From: Cochliopodium minus
Taxonomy: Eukaryota > Discosea > Himatismenida > Cochliopodiidae
Reading direction: 5' to 3'
Assembly (NCBI GenBank): GCA_024220525.1
Contig: JAMYWO010000281.1
Coordinates: 1 to 12,861, forward strand
DNA: 12,861 nucleotides
The position numbers were made by a program, and so were the translations under genes. Numbering within the stretch: position 1 is the first letter of the stretch; each line of letters starts with the position of its first letter. Shown here piece by piece: positions 9,001-12,861 of the stretch. The notes beneath the pieces are model-generated. The model did no database searches, had not been told where the DNA came from, and was given only the letters and a program-made list of their open reading frames with translations.

Positions 9001-10138
9001 ATTTAACTGGACAAGGTCATAAAGAGGGTAGTCTCTCTAAAAAAAGTTAAATAAAAAAAGGAAATTTAAATAAAAAAATAAAAAATAAAAAAATAAAAAA
9101 ATAAAAAGAAATTAAAAAAAAGTTAAATAAAATTTAAAAAAGAAAATTTTAAAAAGAAAATTTAAAAAAAATACATCTTTTCGGTCAGCTTTTAAGAATT
9201 CACGAATGCTCCCTTCTACATCTTCAACTTTGCTGAGATCCTTCTCAATCCACTCCTCTTCAAATATTTTTTTGCTCTTATTTTCCTTACGTTCTCCTTT
9301 CTTCTCTGTCCCAACCTGCTCCAGAATCTCCTCGTTGATATCCTCCTCTTTCTTATCATTGTCAAGATCTTTGTAAGCTTTGCCTTCTTTATCTTTTAAC
9401 TTTTCTATGTTTGTTTTTCTTGCTCTGATGCTTTTCTTTTCGTTGTAATTTATTTTTGTTATGGCACTTGTACAATTTAACACTGTGCTTGTCAAGATCA
9501 TGTCTCCTAACAGGAGATTCAAGAAAAGGCTTTTCCCACTTGATGTTTCTCCGAATACAAGTATTTCTGTGTTGTTGTCTTTCAATTCTTTTTTTATTTT
9601 GGTGCATGATTGGAGATTCTTATCTAGATATTTTGTTGAGAAATCTTTTGGTATTTTCACCATAATGGCTTCCAATTGTATGATTAGCTGACACATTTGT
9701 TCCTTTGCTTTATAAATGATGGATAATTAAATGTAAATTTCTTTATTCTGCTTTGATTTTTAATGATTTGAGGATATTGTTTATTTAAAAAGATATATTC
9801 ACTGATATTATTATGTTACAAAATTAATAATTTGATTTATTTTATATTTAGATTTTTCAATTTCTTTTTTGCCTTTAATATATTCTAATTGAGAATTATT
9901 TAGTTCTTGAAAGATATTTTCTTTGTTTTTTGGTTCAAGAAATTCCCATATAAATTCTGCTGGTGTTTTTCCCTTATATTGTTCCAATTCCTTTGATAAA
10001 CCATAATCTATAGGGTTTTTTTTAAAAAGGGGTTATATTTGATTGTGATGAATTTAAAAAGAATATTTGAGGATATTTACCTTGAGTGAACTTATATAGA
10101 GCAAAATGATTCATATTTTCAAGATCTTCCTTCTTCAT
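6072..10138 (-). CDS. Gene A: dynamin/mitofusin-like GTPase - membrane hairpin - (pseudo)kinase fusion
   Basis: Eleven exons are proposed: 10081-10138, 9820-10007, 9175-9702, 8745-9036, 7873-8663, 7700-7747, 6922-7615, 6667-6769, 6515-6598, 6399-6455 and 6072-6339. They encode 1036 residues in continuous frame. The GTPase has G1 GETSSGKS (133-140), a G2-like NCTSAI, G3 DSPG (284-287) and G4 SNWD (345-348), most like mitofusin and bacterial dynamin-like proteins. A charged insertion lies between G2 and G3. A helical trunk runs from 357 to 619. A hydrophobic hairpin (620-646) is split by an intron, and more helices follow. The kinase domain (about 767-1036) has VAVK (Lys800), HRDIKPSN (906-913), DLG (925-927), IAPE and VDQWSFG. 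The glycine-rich loop is missing and the segment before APE is altered, so activity is doubtful. The core (exons 3-11) is firm. The first two exons are less certain; the fallback start is the ATG at 9696. Confidence 0.86.
7700..7747 (-). other. 48-nt hairpin exon of gene A
   Basis: This exon encodes ITSPVWVPLFAAGKLI, the first half of the predicted membrane hairpin, with phase-0 introns on both sides (7748-7872 and 7616-7699). The matching exon of gene B is also 48 nt and phase 0/0. Copy A has a Lys near the turn and is less hydrophobic than copy B. Confidence 0.8.
9071..9108. repeat. TAAAAAA-type microsatellite in an intron of gene A
   Basis: Imperfect tandem units of 6-8 nt (T followed by A runs) fill the middle of the 138-nt intron at 9037-9174, between the exons that carry G2 and G3 of the GTPase. 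No coding content. Confidence 0.8.
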
Positions 10139-10303
10139 TTGAATATTTCTAAATGTAAAAAAGATTTTTCCTCAATTTTTTTTATAATTTTTTTCAAATA
10201 AAAAATATTTTGAAGATGAAAAACAAAGATATTTGAGAGAAGACAACATAAAGAAAGAATACAAACTTTAAAAAGAATTTTTTTTCAATTAAAATGGAAA
10301 TTT
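10139..10303 (-). promoter_or_regulatory. Short spacer between genes B and A; putative promoter of A
   Basis: Only 165 bp separate the stop of gene B from the proposed ATG of gene A on the same strand. The sequence just before the ATG reads TTACATTTAG then AAATATTCAA. This resembles a splice acceptor, so a 5'-UTR intron (or trans-splice site) in gene A is possible. Confidence 0.4.
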
Positions 10304-12861
10304 TTAAAAAGAGGTAAACTTTGAAAGTAATTCAAGTATGATGTTAAAGACAGGACGTTCTTTAGGTTCATGGCTCATACACTTTGAAACGATGAGAGAA
10401 TAATTTGGATCCCAGTTTTTAGGAATAACAAGTCCAACACCTTTTCTCAAATATTCTTTGGAAATGGGCTCTTTGAAAGAAGTTTCTTTCAAACCTCTGT
10501 TCATCAGCTCAAACAAAATCAAACCGAAACTCCATTGATCTGTTTTGTTTGTGTATGAACCTGTATAGACTTCAGGTGCCATATAAAGAGGAGTTCCAGC
10601 AATGGTACCAGTTAAAGATTCCACAGGTTTACTTTGTTTTTTAAAAAATAAAAATAAGATCAATTTAAAAAAGGATTTTTATTTTTTATTTTTTTTTTTT
10701 ACCATAAACCCAAATCAGTTATCAAAGCATGTCCATCTGAAATCAAGATATTGGCGGGTTTAAGATCTCTATGAATCCAGTTTTTTCTGTTTATTGAAAA
10801 ATAAAAAATAAAATTAAAAAATATATTAAAAAATTAAAATTTAAAAGGTTATCAAAAAGTAGAATGTATTACGAGTGGATAAATTTGAGTCCAAGAGCAA
10901 TGTCAGTTGCCAAAGTGAGAACAGTTTTGTTACTATAAGGGTTTTCTTCCGCCTTGTTAATCAAAGAATCCAAACCTCAAATAAAATAAATAAAATTAAT
11001 AAAATAAAATTTAATAAATTGAAAAAATGAAATGAAAAAAAAAAATAAAAAAAAAAATAAAAAAAAATGATATAATTTATAAATATAAAATGAAAATGAA
11101 AGGAAATATAATTTACCTCCGTCAGCAAGACGCATAACAAGATTCAAGGTAGAAATTTTGTTGTTTTCTTTTTTAACATAGCAACCGTAGTATTTTATGA
11201 TTTGAGGACAAGACAAATCGATCAATGCATCTTCCTCCGAAATCAAATCTTGAATGGACAACTTACTATTGTTTATTTCAGAGCTTTCAATATCATGCAT
11301 GCTGAGTTCTTTGATTGCAACGGGGGTACTTGGAAAGTTTTTCATGTTGAGTTTTCCTTTGTATACCGTACCGTAAGCTCCTTTTCCTATTTCAATGTGT
11401 CTTCCTTCATTGTTTTTTTCATAAGTAACCTTAATGAAAAAATTATTTAAAAATTAAAAATTAATAAAATAAATAAAAAAATAAATATAAGAAAATTAAA
11501 AATTATATTAAAATATTTAAAAAAATTTGAAAAAAATTTAAATAATAAAATTTAAAAAACTAACTAAAATAAAAAATTAAAATTTGAAAATTAAAAATTA
11601 AATAAATAAAAATTAAAAATTAAAAATAATAAAATATTTACCAATCTATGGTGGAGAACAAAATGCTTGATATTGAAAAGATAAAAGTTGTAGATTCTTT
11701 CAGAGATGCTCTCAACAGCCTTTCTGAGTGTGAGAAAGATTTCAGCAAAAGTGGAAAGCTCCTTCCTTTTGAGAAGCAAAACTTTCAAGAGCTCTCTAGT
11801 TGAATCAATTCTTTCTTGAACATGAGAGATGATTCCTTCATTAGAAGAGTTCAAATGTTTCATGCTTCCGTTAACAAAGACATCAATGATAATTCCGATG
11901 TTTTCATCATTGAAAAATTTTTTGAAAACTTCTTCCTTCCAAGTTTTCTCGTTTTTGCGAATGTAACTAACTTGTTGCGCATTTTTGATTTTTTTTGCGA
12001 GAGCACCAATTCCCAAAACAGGAAGAGCCTTTTCAAATTGAAAAGAAAGATGAATGTAAAAAGGGTTTTTGAGAATTTAAAAATATTTTTTTTAAAAAAA
12101 AAAAAAATGTTACCAAAAGACCAACAGCAATTCCTAAAGGAATCCAAATTGGAGCAGTTACCTTTTAATCATAAAAAAAAAATAAGTTAATTTTAATGTA
12201 AAAGTTTTAGTAAATTAAAGTTAATATACCACCAAACCGACTTTTTCACCATCAGTGAATCCATTGAAGCTGTTCACATCATCAGTGCTGCTAAAAGAAC
12301 TGATGTTGTCAAAGTTAATTTTGGTGGGAGGTTTTTCTTCTTCTTCTTCTTTTTTGTTATTCATCTCTCCACCATTCATGACTTGCTGCTCAAAAATAGT
12401 GAGGTCAAACAAAATCTTTCCGAATAGGATGTTGGCACCTTTATAGATGTCGTCTTGTACTTGTTTGAAGATATTCTTTACATCTTCTCTGGTAGAGAGC
12501 AAGTTAATGAGAGATTCCGTGATCGTTCTTTCTGCCCAAGCTTCCAAGAAAGAGGCATTATCTTCGCAGGGAAGTTTTTTGAGAAAAAGGTCTTTGCGAA
12601 TGTCATTGACAAAAGACTGTGAGTAGACAAGTTCTCTCAATTTCAAATCCAACAACAAGGTTCTCTTTTTAACATAGTCTCTGAAATCCCTGAAAAGACT
12701 TTCTCCATTTTTTTCAAAGTTCTCGAGCTCCTTCAAAAGAAAAAGAAGTTGCAAGGAGTTGTCGTCCATGATGTCTTGAGTTTTGTTGAAAATGACTTTG
12801 ATTGTGTTGTTAGTGTAACGAATGACCTCCTTCAAGATGGACCATTGCTTTTGAAGTTTCA
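10304..12861 (-). CDS. Gene B: dynamin-like/membrane hairpin/kinase fusion, N-terminus beyond right edge
   Basis: Seven exons are visible: 12230-12861 (open at the edge), 12114-12161, 11642-12028, 11117-11429, 10873-10975, 10703-10786 and 10304-10631. They encode 630 residues plus TAA. The first visible residues (KLQKQWSILKEV) align with the helical trunk of gene A (KLQKQWIALKEV), so the GTPase should lie just right of the window. A stronger hydrophobic hairpin runs from about 206 to 238 (visible numbering): VGLV, then VTAPIWIPLGIAVGLL, then ALPVLGIGALA. The kinase has GKGAYGTVYKG (370-380), VAIK (Lys395), ISEEDAL in helix C, HRDLKPAN (499-506), DLG (518-520), GTPLYMAPE (534-542), TDQWSFG and an Arg in ERPVF. 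All catalytic residues are present; only DFG is changed, to DLG. The TKL-like group is my best guess. It lies directly upstream of gene A in tandem. Confidence 0.92.
11019..11068. repeat. A-rich low-complexity run in an intron of gene B
   Basis: Runs of A broken by single T or TG occur within the 141-nt intron 10976-11116, which interrupts the kinase N-lobe/C-lobe junction (ADG|G). Gene A has an intron at the same place and phase. Confidence 0.7.
11430..11641 (-). other. 212-nt low-complexity intron of gene B
   Basis: This is the longest intron in the window, almost pure A/T with AATTAAAAATTAAATAAA-like words. It starts GTAAAT and ends ATTAAG. It sits exactly between the post-hairpin helices (ending HHRL) and the start of the kinase domain (VTYEKNN). 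Gene A has no intron at this point. Confidence 0.8.
12114..12161 (-). other. 48-nt hairpin exon of gene B
   Basis: This exon encodes VTAPIWIPLGIAVGLL, flanked by phase-0 introns of 68 nt (12162-12229) and 85 nt (12029-12113). It is the strictly hydrophobic first half of the membrane hairpin, and the next exon begins ALPVLGIGALA. Confidence 0.85.
12335..12350 (-). repeat. Short GAA run encoding a poly-Glu tract
   Basis: About five GAA codons in gene B give an EEEEE tract in a disordered linker (KKEEEEEKPPTK) just before the membrane hairpin. The paralogue A has no such tract there, so it is a local expansion. Confidence 0.7.

Overview
This is a very AT-rich stretch of a nuclear genome from a microbial eukaryote. 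Coding parts are relatively GC-richer, and spacers and introns are mostly A/T runs. I could build 20 short GT-AG introns (59-212 nt) from reading-frame continuity and paralogue comparison; every donor begins GTA. TAA, TAG and TGA all act as stops, so the standard code fits. The style suits a free-living amoeba or flagellate (Amoebozoa, Heterolobosea or Anaeramoebae are possibilities), but nothing here fixes the lineage. I see no tRNA, rRNA, CRISPR array, transposon or bacterial-type operon.

Layout, left to right: an ankyrin-repeat gene (minus strand) runs off the left edge. It is divergent from a small plus-strand gene for a putative two-helix membrane protein. Next, on the minus strand, come a three-exon gene for the transcription co-repressor NC2-alpha/DRAP1 and a gene for a secreted, highly charged, Tyr/Asp/Gln-rich protein with a small hidden last exon. 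An orphan gene of 104 codons lies alone between two long AT-rich spacers.

The right half (about 6070-12861) is a head-to-tail tandem pair on the minus strand. Both genes encode a large fusion of a dynamin/mitofusin-like GTPase, a long helical region, a hydrophobic hairpin and a C-terminal protein kinase. The downstream copy (A, 6072-10138) is complete in the window; the GTPase of the upstream copy (B, 10304-12861) lies beyond the right edge. They share intron positions and phases and three exons of identical length (48, 103 and 84 nt), so they are paralogues. Copy B has a canonical kinase apart from a DLG for DFG change. Copy A has lost its glycine-rich loop and altered its activation segment, so it may be a pseudokinase.

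The kinase-linked dynamin-like pair is the most interesting system here. Its layout suggests membrane-remodelling or membrane-sensing GTPases wired directly to phospho-signalling, possibly as an active/inactive pair. That role is inference; the domain order is read directly from the sequence.
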